A DNA stretch of 64,000 nucleotides from Orenia metallireducens (GCF_001693735.1 NZ_LWDV01000008.1:1-64000); one strand, 5' to 3'; counted from the first letter of the stretch, positions 1-9,651 are shown. The notes: a model not told the origin generated them from the letters alone. A program made the numbers and translations.

Positions 1-102
1 CTCAGGATAGCAAGGTTTTCTAGCATTTGGGGAAGGATTTTAATAATACTTTGGTGAATATTTATATAGTTAGGAATATTTTATAATAATATTAAAAATA
101 TT

Positions 103-131
103 TTGTTAACATTACTTATATCTTTTATAAT
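103..131 (+). promoter_or_regulatory. Putative sigma-A promoter for zapA-cvpA
   Basis: TTGTTA and TATAAT are separated by 17 bases, about 100 bases before the zapA start. The surroundings are very AT-rich, so chance matches are possible. Bases 1-102 hold no gene I can support. Confidence 0.45.
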
Positions 132-233
132 TTAGTAAACTTTATTAATTAAACGTTTATGAATTATAGATTATTAATTTAATCTATTTATAAAGTAATA
201 AATAACATTAAAAACTCTTTGGAGGGAATAATA

Positions 234-611
234 TTGAGTATAGAAAATTCTTCTAATAAGTCTGAGGTTAAAGTAGAAATTCTAGGTGAAGAATATAAAA
301 TAAAAGGTGATGAGTCACCTGAATATATTAAGAGCATAGCACTCTTTGTTGATGAACATATGAAAGAGATTCAAGAATATGCACCATCAATTTCTAGAAA
401 TAGAATTATAATATTAGGTGTTATGAATTTAGCGGATAAGCTATATAAAGTACAGGAGATGAATGGAAAATTAAAAGAAGATAATACTAAATTAGAGAAT
501 AGTTTTAAACAAATTCTTTCAGAAAATAATAAGTTAAAGGAACAGTATATGGCTTTAAAAGAAGAGTATGAAGAATTCTTGGACTTAATTGAGAAGGGGG
601 AGTTAGATTAA
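234..611 (+). CDS. zapA: Cell division protein ZapA
   Basis: A protein of about 125 residues with the ZapA layout: an N-terminal beta-rich head (VKVEILGEEYKIKG, residues about 11-24) and a C-terminal coiled coil (residues about 70-120). ZapA binds FtsZ and bundles its filaments at the division site. I chose the TTG start at 234 because GGAGGG at 221-226 sits 7 bases before it; the TTG at 219 would place the ribosome site inside the gene. The following gene starts at the next base after the stop, and zapA-cvpA-polX(-mutS2) is a common Firmicutes order, so co-transcription is likely. Confidence 0.93.
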   Translation: MSIENSSNKSEVKVEILGEEYKIKGDESPEYIKSIALFVDEHMKEIQEYAPSISRNRIIILGVMNLADKLYKVQEMNGKLKEDNTKLENSFKQILSENNKLKEQYMALKEEYEEFLDLIEKGELD

Positions 612-1097
612 TTGGATTTGAACTTAATAGATATCGTAGTTATTATTCTTGCAGTGGTATTTATGGTTAAGGGATATAAGTTAGGATTAATTAAACAGTT
701 AACTGCAATATTAGCTATTATAATGGCTATCTATGTTGCTCAAGAGCAGTATACAATTATTGCAGGCTTCTTAACTAAAGAATTTAGTCTTACTTCAAAG
801 CTGGCAGAAGTGCTATCCTTCTTTATAATCATTATAACTGTTACTTTGGTGATTAATTATATAGGATATTTTCTTACTCAGTTGTTAGATATAATCTTTT
901 TATCCTTTATTGATAACTTTGGCGGACTATTATTTGGACTCATTAAAGGGTTTTTAATTTTATATATTGGATTATTATTATTAAATATTATTCCTGTGGA
1001 CTTGGTAGAAAAGGAGATTGCTCAATCTTATTTTGCTCCTAAGATATTAAGCTTTAGTTCGGTAGTTGATAAAAAGATAGAAGAATTCTCTAAATGA
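612..1097 (+). CDS. CvpA family membrane protein
   Basis: A 161-residue integral membrane protein with about four hydrophobic helices (residues about 5-20, 26-45, 65-90 and 100-128) and the family-typical N-terminal pattern MDLNLIDIVVIILAVVF followed by KGYKLGLIKQL. The family is named for E. coli CvpA, which is needed for colicin V production; in Firmicutes its molecular role is not settled. It starts with TTG directly after the zapA stop and has an AAGGGGGA ribosome site inside zapA. Family assignment rests on topology and the N-terminal motif. Confidence 0.85.
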   Translation: MDLNLIDIVVIILAVVFMVKGYKLGLIKQLTAILAIIMAIYVAQEQYTIIAGFLTKEFSLTSKLAEVLSFFIIIITVTLVINYIGYFLTQLLDIIFLSFIDNFGGLLFGLIKGFLILYIGLLLLNIIPVDLVEKEIAQSYFAPKILSFSSVVDKKIEEFSK

Positions 1098-1117
1098 TAT
1101 TAATTGGAGGCAAATTT

Positions 1118-2794
1118 ATGAATAATTTAATAGTCAGTTTAATCTTTGATAATATTATGAATTTGTTAAAGATAAAAGGAGCAAATAATTATAAAATCAT
1201 AGCTTATGAAAAAGCTAGTAGATTAATTAGAGATTTAGAAATTGATGTAGCAGAATTAATTAAAGAGGATAGGTTGACAGAGATTTCTGGTATTGGAGAG
1301 GGTTTAGCAGAGAATATTAAAGAGATAGTCGAAACTGGGACTTGTCAAGATTATAATGATTTGGCTAAGGAATATCCTCCTACTTTAATCTCTTTATTGA
1401 AAGTTTCTGGTGTGGGTGTTAGTAAAGTTAAGCAATTTTATAGTGAAATTGGAATTAAAGATCTAGAGAGCTTGAAAGAAGAAGCCCAATCAGGAGCATT
1501 ATCTCAACTATCTGGGATTGGCCCTAAAACTGAACAGAAAATTTTAGAGAGCGTAGACAAATTATTATCTGAAAAAAATAAGCTAGATTTAGGAGAGGCA
1601 GCTGGGCTAGCTTATCAGTTGAAAGATTATATAAAAGGCTTTAAAGAAGTTGATAGTATCGAAGTGGTAGGGGGTATTAGAAGGAGAGAAGAGATCATTG
1701 ATGAGATTGATTTAGTTATAGTGACCAATGATTTTGAAAAAACAATTAAATCACTTGAGAAACTTCCTATTATTTCAGATGTGGCTAGGCTAGACGATGA
1801 AATTATTTTAGCAGACACCAAGTTAGGAATTGGAATTAAGATTTTTGAGACTGGTAATTCATTATTTTGGCAGAAAGTTTTTTGGTCAACAGGTTCTAAA
1901 GAATATAATCAAAAATTAAAGGAAATTATTAATGATGAAATAGAGGATAAAATAATAGGTACTTTTGAAGATGAGCAGGAGATATTTAAATTCATTGGTT
2001 TACCTTATATTATCCCTGAATTACGAGATGATTTAGAGAGTATAGATAGAGCTAAAAATCATAACTTACCTAGCAGTATTGAATTAAAAAATATTAAAGG
2101 TGATTTACATATGCATTCTAGATGGAGTGATGGGCGATATACAATTGAAGAGATGGCTCAAGCTTGTCAGCAAAAAGGATATGAGTATATGGCTATCTGT
2201 GATCATACTCAAGCTTTGACTGTAGCCAATGGATTAACACCTGATAGATTGAAAGCTCAGTGGGAAGAGATAGATAAACTAAACGAGACGTTAGATATTA
2301 CTATTTTAAAAGGGGCTGAGGTTGATATCCTAGAGGATAGATTAGATTATGATGATGATATTTTAGCTCAGTTGGATATAGTAATAGCCTCAGTACATAG
2401 TGGATTTAATAATTCTAGAGAAAAGATAATGGGAAGAATCATGATGGCATTGGAAAATCCTCATGTCCATATTTTAGCCCATCCTACAGGAAGGTTAGTT
2501 CTAGGTAGAGGAGCATATAATATTGACTTTGAAAGACTTGTACATAAAGCCATAGAGACTAATACTATTTTAGAAATTAATGCTTCACCTAAAAGGTTGG
2601 ACCTAAGTCATCAGCAGGTTAAATTAGCCCATCAATTAGGTGCCAAATTTATTATCAACACTGATGCTCATAAGGTTAAACAGTTAAATAATATGGAATT
2701 TGGTGTTGGAGTAGCTAGAAAAGGATGGTTAGAGAAAGATGATGTAATTAATACTTTAAGAGTAGATGAATTGAAAGAGTTCTTAGCTAGATAG
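1118..2794 (+). CDS. polX: DNA polymerase/3'-5' exonuclease PolX with degenerate polymerase site
   Basis: About 558 residues. In order: helix-hairpin-helix motifs (SGIGEGLAENI, SGVGVSKVKQF, SGIGPKTEQKI), a family X nucleotidyltransferase region (GGIRRREEIIDEIDLV), and a C-terminal PHP domain with its metal ligands (HMHS, CDHT, GAEVDIL, ASVHSG, LAHPTG, NTDAH). The usual Asp-x-Asp of the polymerase is Glu-x-Asp, and the usual third carboxylate ('VDLR') reads IGIK. The PHP exonuclease site looks complete while the polymerase site looks damaged. The start at 1118 follows GGAGG at 1106-1110. Family X polymerases of this type act in base-excision and double-strand-break repair. Confidence 0.92.
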   Translation: MNNLIVSLIFDNIMNLLKIKGANNYKIIAYEKASRLIRDLEIDVAELIKEDRLTEISGIGEGLAENIKEIVETGTCQDYNDLAKEYPPTLISLLKVSGVGVSKVKQFYSEIGIKDLESLKEEAQSGALSQLSGIGPKTEQKILESVDKLLSEKNKLDLGEAAGLAYQLKDYIKGFKEVDSIEVVGGIRRREEIIDEIDLVIVTNDFEKTIKSLEKLPIISDVARLDDEIILADTKLGIGIKIFETGNSLFWQKVFWSTGSKEYNQKLKEIINDEIEDKIIGTFEDEQEIFKFIGLPYIIPELRDDLESIDRAKNHNLPSSIELKNIKGDLHMHSRWSDGRYTIEEMAQACQQKGYEYMAICDHTQALTVANGLTPDRLKAQWEEIDKLNETLDITILKGAEVDILEDRLDYDDDILAQLDIVIASVHSGFNNSREKIMGRIMMALENPHVHILAHPTGRLVLGRGAYNIDFERLVHKAIETNTILEINASPKRLDLSHQQVKLAHQLGAKFIINTDAHKVKQLNNMEFGVGVARKGWLEKDDVINTLRVDELKEFLAR

Positions 2795-2867
2795 TTTTAT
2801 AATATAGTAGTACCTAAAAGTCTTGAGCTAAAACTTAGTATTAGTAATAATTAAAGGAGATGAAAAA

Positions 2868-3695
2868 GTGAAGATAGGAAGGTATAATGAAGGAAAAGTA
2901 GTAAAAGAGACTGATTTTGGTTTATATTTAGAGATAGATGGTGAAGAGGTACTTTTGCCTAATAAATATATTCCTGAAAATACTGAGATTGATGATAACT
3001 TAAATGTATTTATCTATAAAGATTCTGAAGATAGACCTATAGCAACAACACTAACTCCTAAAGCAGGGGTTGGAGACTATGCATATTTAGAGGTAAAGGA
3101 TGTTACTAGAATCGGTGCTTTTTTAGATTGGGGATTAGAAAAGGATTTATTGGTTCCTTATAGAGAGCAACCTGGTAAGATGAAAAAAGGTAAAAGTTAT
3201 GTGGTAAGAGTTTATCTTGATGAAGAGACAGATAGAATAGTGGCTACAGAGAAGTTTGATAGGTTTATCAATCATAGTAAGTTAGATGTATCTGAAAATG
3301 ATGAAGTAGATATCTTAATTTATAGGTATACCGATTTAGGAGTGGAAGTAATAGTTAATAATAAATATTATGGATTAGTCTACAGTGATGATATCTATAA
3401 AAATTTAAAGATTGGACAAAGATACAAAGGATATATTAAGAAGGTTAGAGAAGATAATAAAATAGATGTAAGTCTACGAAAGCCTGGTTATGGTAGAATA
3501 GAGGATGCAAAAGATAAAATCCTTAAGAAGTTGAAAAAAGAGGAAGGTTTTATCTCTTTAAATGATAATAGTTCTCCACATCTTATTAAGAAGTTGCTAC
3601 AGATGAGTAAAGGTACCTTTAAGAAAGCAATTGGGGGGCTTTATAAAGAAGAGATTATAGATATAACTGATGAAGGAATTAAATTAAGAGATTAA
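2868..3695 (+). CDS. S1-domain RNA-binding protein, CvfB/YitL type
   Basis: A 275-residue protein with tandem S1-like OB folds (residues about 1-60, 65-130 and 140-205) and a C-terminal winged-helix-like segment (residues about 215-272), as in the CvfB family of virulence and RNA regulators of Gram-positive bacteria. The recognisable core is the second domain (TRIGAFLDWGLEKDLLVPYREQ). GTG start with AAAGGAGA upstream at 2853-2860. It stands alone with its own terminator-like hairpin downstream. The family binds RNA; its targets cannot be told from sequence. Confidence 0.85.
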   Translation: MKIGRYNEGKVVKETDFGLYLEIDGEEVLLPNKYIPENTEIDDNLNVFIYKDSEDRPIATTLTPKAGVGDYAYLEVKDVTRIGAFLDWGLEKDLLVPYREQPGKMKKGKSYVVRVYLDEETDRIVATEKFDRFINHSKLDVSENDEVDILIYRYTDLGVEVIVNNKYYGLVYSDDIYKNLKIGQRYKGYIKKVREDNKIDVSLRKPGYGRIEDAKDKILKKLKKEEGFISLNDNSSPHLIKKLLQMSKGTFKKAIGGLYKEEIIDITDEGIKLRD

Positions 3696-3767
3696 TTTTG
3701 ACTAGTTTAAGTTATATATAAGTGATTAATAGTTGTTTCTTGTATATGGTAAACAGGTAAATATAAG

Positions 3768-3800
3768 AGACCTTTAATCTAATTAGATTGAAGGTCTTTG
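3768..3800 (+). terminator. Terminator-like hairpin after the S1-domain gene
   Basis: GACCTTTAATCT and AGATTGAAGGTC form a 12-base stem (one G-U pair) around an AATT loop. The T run after it is short (CTTTG), so termination strength is uncertain. Confidence 0.55.
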
Positions 3801-3860
3801 CTTATGAATATTGATACTAGGAGATATTTTATTAAAGTATTAAATAAGGGAGGTAGCTTA

Positions 3861-4342
3861 ATGATTAATCTAAAGGAGGGTATTGACTTTCAAGGGTATC
3901 TCAACTCATCTAAAGAAGAAATAACTCTAGACATATCATCGGGTCAATTTAGCAGCCAATACTAAAGAAATCATAATTGAAATAACAGATAATATAGATA
4001 TTATAATATTTGCAGAGATATATTGTCTAGATTGTAGGATACTCATGCCTTATTTGGAGAAGATGAGAGAGTTAAACGATAATATCTCCCTATATATGTT
4101 CACGCACAGGATATGAAGATATAATGGAAGAATATATAGGGGTAGCTCGGATTCCTACGATTCTAAGATTTGATAATTCTAATTAAGTTATAGGGCAACT
4201 AACAGAATTTTCTCAAAATTTTAAAAAAGAATTAGAGGATATCGAGGAAGAAGAGAAGATAGATTTGATTAAAGTTTATAGAAGTGGCAAATATAATAGG
4301 TTAATAGAGCAGGAGATTCTAGAAGAGATAATTCTGAGATAA
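3861..4342 (+). pseudogene. Broken thioredoxin-family protein gene
   Basis: An ATG at 3861 with GGGAGG upstream starts MINLKEGIDFQGYLNSS, which stops at 3963. The protein continues in a second frame with the redox region FAEIYCLDCRILMPYLEKM (a CxxC site) and then, after another frameshift near 4110, as YEDIMEEYIGVARIPTILRF, with an in-frame TAA at 4184 before the natural end at 4342. Joined, the pieces give a thioredoxin-like protein of about 155 residues with the cis-Pro 'RIPT' signature. At least two frameshifts and one nonsense change make a sequencing slip unlikely. Confidence 0.8.
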
Positions 4343-4387
4343 CTAGATTCTATAATAGGAATCTTGATAAGAAAGGTGATATATTGA

Positions 4388-6760
4388 ATGGATAAACATA
4401 CATTGAAAGTTTTGGAATTTAATAAGATAAAAGAGCAGTTACGAAAGCATATCAGTAGTAAGTTGACAGAGACCTTTGTCGATAATTTAGAACCTAAAAC
4501 TGAGATTGATTATATTAGAGCAAGGCAAGAAGAGGTAAGTCAGGCTAAACAGATTTTAGTAAAGGAAGAGAGACCTCCCTTTGGTGGAATCTATAATATT
4601 AGAGATTCCCTAACCAAAGTAGAGAAGGATATTGTGCTATATGGGGATGAGCTATTAAATATCTTAAATACCTTAGTAACTGGTCATAGGTTGAGTAGTT
4701 ATTTTGTTAATTTAGTTGATGAGGATAATGAGTATTATAGAATAATCAATATAGCCAGCAATATTGGAAGTTTTAAGGAGTTAGAGAAGACTATTAAATT
4801 AGCAATTGATGAACGTGGAGAGGTTAAGGATGATGCCAGTCCTCGTTTAAGAGAGATTAGAAAGAATATTAGAAGGACCAGTGAGGGGATTAGAGATCAA
4901 TTAAACTCTGTTATCAATTCAAGCCGTTATCGTAAGTATATTCAGGAATCTGTAATTACAATTCGTGATAATAGATATGTAATCCCCATAAAAGCAGAAG
5001 CACAACATCAAGTGCCTGGTATTGTCCATGACCAATCAGCTAGTGGTCAGACTCTATTCATTGAGCCTATGCCTGTAGTTAAACTTAATAATAAGCTTCG
5101 CCAGTTATCTTCTCAGGAAGAAGAAGAGGTTTATCGAATCTTAAAGGGATTATCTTTAAAGGTAAAAGAGAGAGTAGATGATATTAAAAATACTGTACAG
5201 ATATTAGCGATATTAGACTTTATCTTTGCCAAAGCAAAGTATAGTATCGAGATAAGTGGTTCAGAACCTTTACTTAATAGTGATAGAGAGATTAGATTAA
5301 TTAAAGCTCGCCATCCATTGATAACAGGTGATGTAGTGGCTAATGATATTGAATTGGGTAGAGACTTTGATACCCTTGTGATTACTGGACCTAATACTGG
5401 AGGTAAGACGGTTACCTTAAAGACTGTGGGCTTACTGATTTTAATGTCTCAGTCTGGGTTACATATCCCGGCATTGTCAGGTTCTAGCCTTGGAATCTAT
5501 CATCAAGTCTATAGTGATATAGGAGATGAACAGAGTATCGAGCAGAACTTAAGTACCTTCTCTTCTCATATGAATAATATCATTAAGATTATTGAAGAGG
5601 TTGATGATGATTCTTTAGTGTTATTAGATGAATTAGGGGCTGGTACTGACCCTGCTGAAGGTGCAGCTTTAGCTATGTCTTTATTGGACTATTTACATCA
5701 AAAGGGTGCTAAGACTATTGCTACAACCCATTATAGTGAGCTTAAAACTTATGCCTACTCTAATGAAGGGGTGGAGAATGCTTCAGTAGAATTTGATGTG
5801 GAAACTTTACAGCCTACTTATAGACTCCAAATGGGGCTACCAGGTAGTAGTAATGCCTTCCAAATAGCCAGTAAACTAGGGTTGAGAGATGATATTATTG
5901 AAGGTGCTAATAAGCTATTGGCAAAGGATAATATTGAGTTAGATAATATCTTAAAAGAGATTGAACGAGATAGGAAAGAGTACAATGATAAGAAGGAAGA
6001 AGCAGAGCAAATTAATCAAGAAGCAAAGAGACTTAAGGAGGAGTATGAAGATAAGCTCAAGTCTTTAGAAGAGAGAGAAGAAAAAGAGTTAAAAGAGGCT
6101 TATCGAGAAGCCAATAAGATTATCAAAAGAGCACAGGATAGAGCAAATAAGATAATAGAAGAGTTAAAAGAGAAGGAACGTGCCAGCGATAGAGAGATAG
6201 AAGAGGCAAGAAGTGGGTTACGTGAAGAACGTAAAGGTCTTAAAAATGAAGAGGGTAAGTTGGTTGAAGAAGCAAGACAGAATAGGGGAATCCCTAATTT
6301 AGAGGTTGGAGATAAAGTTAAAATTGTTAGTTTGAGTAAGAAAGGCGAAGTTCTTCAGTTATTCCCTGATAAGAAACAGGCTCTGATTCAAGCAGGTATT
6401 ATGAAGGTAAATATAGATTTAAGAGATTTGGAGAAGGTTGAAGGTAATCAACAAGAGAAAGAGGATAGTAACTTTACTAAGGTCAACTATAGTAAAGTTA
6501 AAGGAAATAAAGCAAGAAATATCTCTCCTAAATTAGATTTAAGGGGAATGAGAGCCTTAGATGCCAAGATGAAGGTAGAAAAGTATTTAGATGATGTGAT
6601 GTTAACTAATTTAAGTCAGATTGAGATTATTCATGGTAAGGGTACAGGTGTCTTAAAGGATGTAGTCCATGAGATTCTAGATGATTACCCAAGTGTACAA
6701 GAATATAGGTTTGGAAAGCCTCAAGAGGGTGGTTTTGGGGTTACCATAGTAAACTTTTAA
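4388..6760 (+). CDS. mutS2: Endonuclease MutS2
   Basis: A 790-residue protein of full family length. It has the MutS-type ATPase (Walker A TGPNTGGKT near residue 334, Walker B LLDELGAGTDP near 413), a long coiled coil (residues about 515-640) and a C-terminal Smr nuclease domain (LDLRGMRALDA near 715 and IHGKGTG near 745). MutS2 lacks the mismatch-recognition domain; in the family it suppresses homologous recombination and, in Bacillus, rescues collided ribosomes. Start ATG at 4388 follows AAAGGTGA. It ends just before a strong terminator shared with the convergent penicillin-binding protein gene. Confidence 0.96.
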   Translation: MDKHTLKVLEFNKIKEQLRKHISSKLTETFVDNLEPKTEIDYIRARQEEVSQAKQILVKEERPPFGGIYNIRDSLTKVEKDIVLYGDELLNILNTLVTGHRLSSYFVNLVDEDNEYYRIINIASNIGSFKELEKTIKLAIDERGEVKDDASPRLREIRKNIRRTSEGIRDQLNSVINSSRYRKYIQESVITIRDNRYVIPIKAEAQHQVPGIVHDQSASGQTLFIEPMPVVKLNNKLRQLSSQEEEEVYRILKGLSLKVKERVDDIKNTVQILAILDFIFAKAKYSIEISGSEPLLNSDREIRLIKARHPLITGDVVANDIELGRDFDTLVITGPNTGGKTVTLKTVGLLILMSQSGLHIPALSGSSLGIYHQVYSDIGDEQSIEQNLSTFSSHMNNIIKIIEEVDDDSLVLLDELGAGTDPAEGAALAMSLLDYLHQKGAKTIATTHYSELKTYAYSNEGVENASVEFDVETLQPTYRLQMGLPGSSNAFQIASKLGLRDDIIEGANKLLAKDNIELDNILKEIERDRKEYNDKKEEAEQINQEAKRLKEEYEDKLKSLEEREEKELKEAYREANKIIKRAQDRANKIIEELKEKERASDREIEEARSGLREERKGLKNEEGKLVEEARQNRGIPNLEVGDKVKIVSLSKKGEVLQLFPDKKQALIQAGIMKVNIDLRDLEKVEGNQQEKEDSNFTKVNYSKVKGNKARNISPKLDLRGMRALDAKMKVEKYLDDVMLTNLSQIEIIHGKGTGVLKDVVHEILDDYPSVQEYRFGKPQEGGFGVTIVNF

Positions 6761-6773
6761 TAATACTTTTAAT

Positions 6774-6811
6774 AAAAAGGGAGCTAGGACTTAAGTCCTA
6801 GCTCCCTTTTT
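6774..6811. terminator. Bidirectional terminator between mutS2 and the PBP gene
   Basis: A perfect palindrome, AAAAAGGGAGCTAGGACTT followed by its reverse complement, flanked by A runs on one side and T runs on the other. It can end transcription from both converging genes. Confidence 0.9.
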
Positions 6812-6816
6812 ATTTA

Positions 6817-9192
6817 TTATTCTCTACCTCTTAACAGGTTAAAGAAGTCAAAGATCTTATCTTTAATCTCTTCAGCTGGATTTGCTGGAGCATGAATATC
6901 GCACTCTTTTGTTGGAATAGTTTCAAAGATATAATTTCCTTCTTCATCTGTTAATGGTAATTTAGTTTCTGGGTCAATCTTCTTGATTGGAACTCCAGTT
7001 CCATCAACAATAATACCTGTCTCTACTTGATAAGTTTTAGTTACTATTTCCTCTGGAGGGCAGTAGTCTGTAGCTATCAATCCTGTAGACTTATCAATCT
7101 TTATCTCAGCAGTAGCTTTATGCAAAGTTCCAACTTCTGTTGGTTCTGTACCTTCGATAAATAACTCTTCTCTTCTTGTCACAATTGGGCAATATTGGTT
7201 AGGTAACAGACCATCTTCAATACAGATCTCTTTAGCAATAATATTATTTGGTCTTTTAAATTCTTTTACTGGTCTATTTTCAACAACCTTCTTCATATAA
7301 TCTCCCCAGATTTTAGATGCTTCTCCACTAGATACGATATTTGTTTTAACCTTACCAGTACCGTCTTTAATCAGGTTTCCTTCCTTATCTTTCATTTGAT
7401 ATTCCATTCTAGTTGGAGAATCTTCGCCAAGCCAGACTGATGTTACTAAATCAGGGGTGTAGCCTACAAACCAAGCATCAGTGTAATCAGAGGTTGTTCC
7501 AGTCTTACCAGCAGCAGGTCTACCTAAATAAGCTCTCCAACCAGTTCCCCAGACTAAAGGTCCTCGAGAGATAGCAGATTTAAGCATATCTGTTACTAAA
7601 TAAGCTACGCTCTCATCAAGGACAATATTGCGATGAACTTCATTAGATAATATTATATTACCATTATTATCTTCAACTTTAGTGATAGCAATAGGGTCTG
7701 TTTTGATACCACCAGTAGCAAAGACTCCATAGGCTGTTGCCATCTCTAGAGGTGTAAGCCCTTTTGTTAATCCACCTAAAGCCAAAGATAAGTTTCTATC
7801 TTCAGGTACTAGGTTTCTAATTCCTAAACTCTTAGCAACGCTAATAGTATTATTAATACCCACTCTTTCCAGTAATTTAACGGCTGAAACATTAAGTGAT
7901 TTTGCTAAAGCTATCCTCAAAGTAGTTGGACCATGATATTCTCCGTCATAGTTTCTAGGAATCCAAAGCTCATCTTCATCACCATTGAGTGTTGTTTTAT
8001 ATCCTTTAGGAGTATCATCTACCACAGTTCCAGTTCCAGCACCTTGTTTGATAGCTGTAGCATAAACAAAAGGTTTAAAGGCAGAACCTGGTTGTCGATA
8101 GGCTTGAGTTGTACGATTGAATTTATCATCACCACGACCACCAATCATAGCCTTGATATAGCCAGTATGAGGATCAATAGTAAGTAAAGCTATCTGTGGT
8201 TGAGTCTTACTCTGACCCTTTTCTCGAACAATAGTAGGGAGATAGTTAGTTTCAAAGGCATTATCTACTGTCTCTTGAGCTTTTTTCTGCATATCCAAAT
8301 CTAAAGTAGTATAAATCTTCAATCCACCTGTATAAACTTGTTTAGCACCAAATTTGTCAAGTAACTCTTTTCTAATATATTCAACAAAATAAGGAGCAAT
8401 CTCAGCATTATTCTCTTCAGCCCTTTCGAGTTTAATCTCTTCAGTAATTGCTTCTTTATACTCTCTTTGAGTGATATATCCCTGTTCTAACATCTTTGAT
8501 AAGACAAGGTTTCTACGTTTTCTAGCCTTTTCTATATTTCTGTAAGGAGAATAGCTATTAGGTGCTTTTGGTAATCCTGCTATCAAAGCTGATTCAGCAA
8601 GGGTTAATTCCTCTACATCCTTGTTGAAATAAAATTTAGCAGCACTTTGTACACCATAAGCACTATGCCCTAAAAAGATCTCATTTAGATAAAACTCAAG
8701 AATCTCTTTTTTAGTATACATCCTTTCAAATTGCATAGCGATATACATCTCTTGTAATTTACGTGAGAATAATTTTTCATGGGTCAAAAGAGCATTTTTA
8801 GCCAATTGCTGAGTAATGGTACTAGCACCTTCCACCTTAGCCATTGCCTTAATATCTACCCAGATAGCTCTTAAAATACCTCTAATATCTATTCCATAAT
8901 GCTGATAGAATCGTTCATCTTCGATTGCTACGATAGCATCCTGTAAATTCTTTGGAATCTTTTTAATAGGTACATAAATTCTATCCTCTTTATATAGTTT
9001 AGTTAAAACTTCACCATTGGAAGCATATACTACACTACTTTCACTTGTCTGCCATTGACCATAATCAGAAATATCAGGGCTTCTTTTGATAATCCACGTG
9101 ACACCACCGATTGTGGCTCCCATTCCAACAGCCATAGCTAATATAATTAATATTATAATTAGTTGTTTAATCTTCTGCCTGTCTTTAGACAA
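6817..9192 (-). CDS. Class A penicillin-binding protein (PBP1A type)
   Basis: A 791-residue bifunctional peptidoglycan synthase. One N-terminal membrane anchor (residues about 8-34) is followed by a GT51 glycosyltransferase domain (EDERFYQHYG near residue 91, GASTITQQLAKN near 122) and a transpeptidase domain with SAFK, SLN and KTGTT motifs. The C-terminal tail has several Cys-containing segments (EICIEDGLLPNQYCP, DYCPPEE, ECDIHAP), a common tail type in anaerobic Firmicutes. The start is TTG at 9192, preceded by GGAGGG at the right distance. It polymerises and crosslinks the cell wall at the outer face of the inner membrane. Confidence 0.95.
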   Translation of the reverse strand: MSKDRQKIKQLIIILIILAMAVGMGATIGGVTWIIKRSPDISDYGQWQTSESSVVYASNGEVLTKLYKEDRIYVPIKKIPKNLQDAIVAIEDERFYQHYGIDIRGILRAIWVDIKAMAKVEGASTITQQLAKNALLTHEKLFSRKLQEMYIAMQFERMYTKKEILEFYLNEIFLGHSAYGVQSAAKFYFNKDVEELTLAESALIAGLPKAPNSYSPYRNIEKARKRRNLVLSKMLEQGYITQREYKEAITEEIKLERAEENNAEIAPYFVEYIRKELLDKFGAKQVYTGGLKIYTTLDLDMQKKAQETVDNAFETNYLPTIVREKGQSKTQPQIALLTIDPHTGYIKAMIGGRGDDKFNRTTQAYRQPGSAFKPFVYATAIKQGAGTGTVVDDTPKGYKTTLNGDEDELWIPRNYDGEYHGPTTLRIALAKSLNVSAVKLLERVGINNTISVAKSLGIRNLVPEDRNLSLALGGLTKGLTPLEMATAYGVFATGGIKTDPIAITKVEDNNGNIILSNEVHRNIVLDESVAYLVTDMLKSAISRGPLVWGTGWRAYLGRPAAGKTGTTSDYTDAWFVGYTPDLVTSVWLGEDSPTRMEYQMKDKEGNLIKDGTGKVKTNIVSSGEASKIWGDYMKKVVENRPVKEFKRPNNIIAKEICIEDGLLPNQYCPIVTRREELFIEGTEPTEVGTLHKATAEIKIDKSTGLIATDYCPPEEIVTKTYQVETGIIVDGTGVPIKKIDPETKLPLTDEEGNYIFETIPTKECDIHAPANPAEEIKDKIFDFFNLLRGRE

Positions 9193-9483
9193 TATACTCC
9201 CTCCTCTAAAAGATAATAGATATATTATAGGTTCTTATTATATTATTTATAATATTTTTAAGAGATTTCATAACTATTCTATCAAGGTAAAAGATAATTT
9301 GCCATTATCTTTTTATCCCCAGATATTTCCTATAAGTTTAACTTACAAGAAATATTATATTTGTAGTAAATCAAATATCTATTATAAGACCTCTAAATAT
9401 TATAACATAAAATAGACTTTATATATAGTAAATTCCCTGTTTAGATACTAATCATACGGAGTAGATGGATTATTTTTACATAT
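9193..9483. other. Divergent intergenic region between PBP gene and tyrS
   Basis: About 290 AT-rich bases. The PBP gene must be transcribed leftward from here, but no promoter stands out from the background. An open frame at 9086-9415 on the plus strand is antisense to the PBP start, lacks a ribosome site and is not convincing. Confidence 0.5.
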
Positions 9484-9512
9484 TTGATATTGGACTATAC
9501 TTATGATATAAT
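9484..9512 (+). promoter_or_regulatory. Sigma-A promoter for tyrS
   Basis: TTGATA and TATAAT with exactly 17 bases between, about 140 bases before the tyrS start codon. Transcription would begin near 9519. Confidence 0.75.
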
Positions 9513-9540
9513 ATTAAAAATGTATTTTCAGATAATAATC

Positions 9541-9576
9541 GCTCTTTCTCTATATATACAGAGAAAAGAGTTTTTT
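9541..9576 (+). terminator. Attenuator-like hairpin in the tyrS leader
   Basis: CTCTTTCTC and GAGAAAAGAG pair (one bulge) and are followed by six T. It lies about 22 bases after the predicted transcript start and 75 bases before tyrS, so it must be read through for tyrS to be made. No T-box specifier or the conserved T-box antiterminator motif is visible, so the control signal is unknown. Confidence 0.65.
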
Positions 9577-9651
9577 AATGTTCAATATTAGACTATTGAT
9601 ATAAATAACTTTAAAATACTATAGATAGTATTGATGATAGGGGGCTAGGTA

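Noticed and set aside
9086-9415. 109-codon plus-strand frame opposite the PBP start
   Set aside because: Antisense to a clear gene, no ribosome site, and low-complexity composition.
9513-9651. T-box riboswitch before tyrS
   Set aside because: The leader is too short and lacks the conserved T-box sequence.
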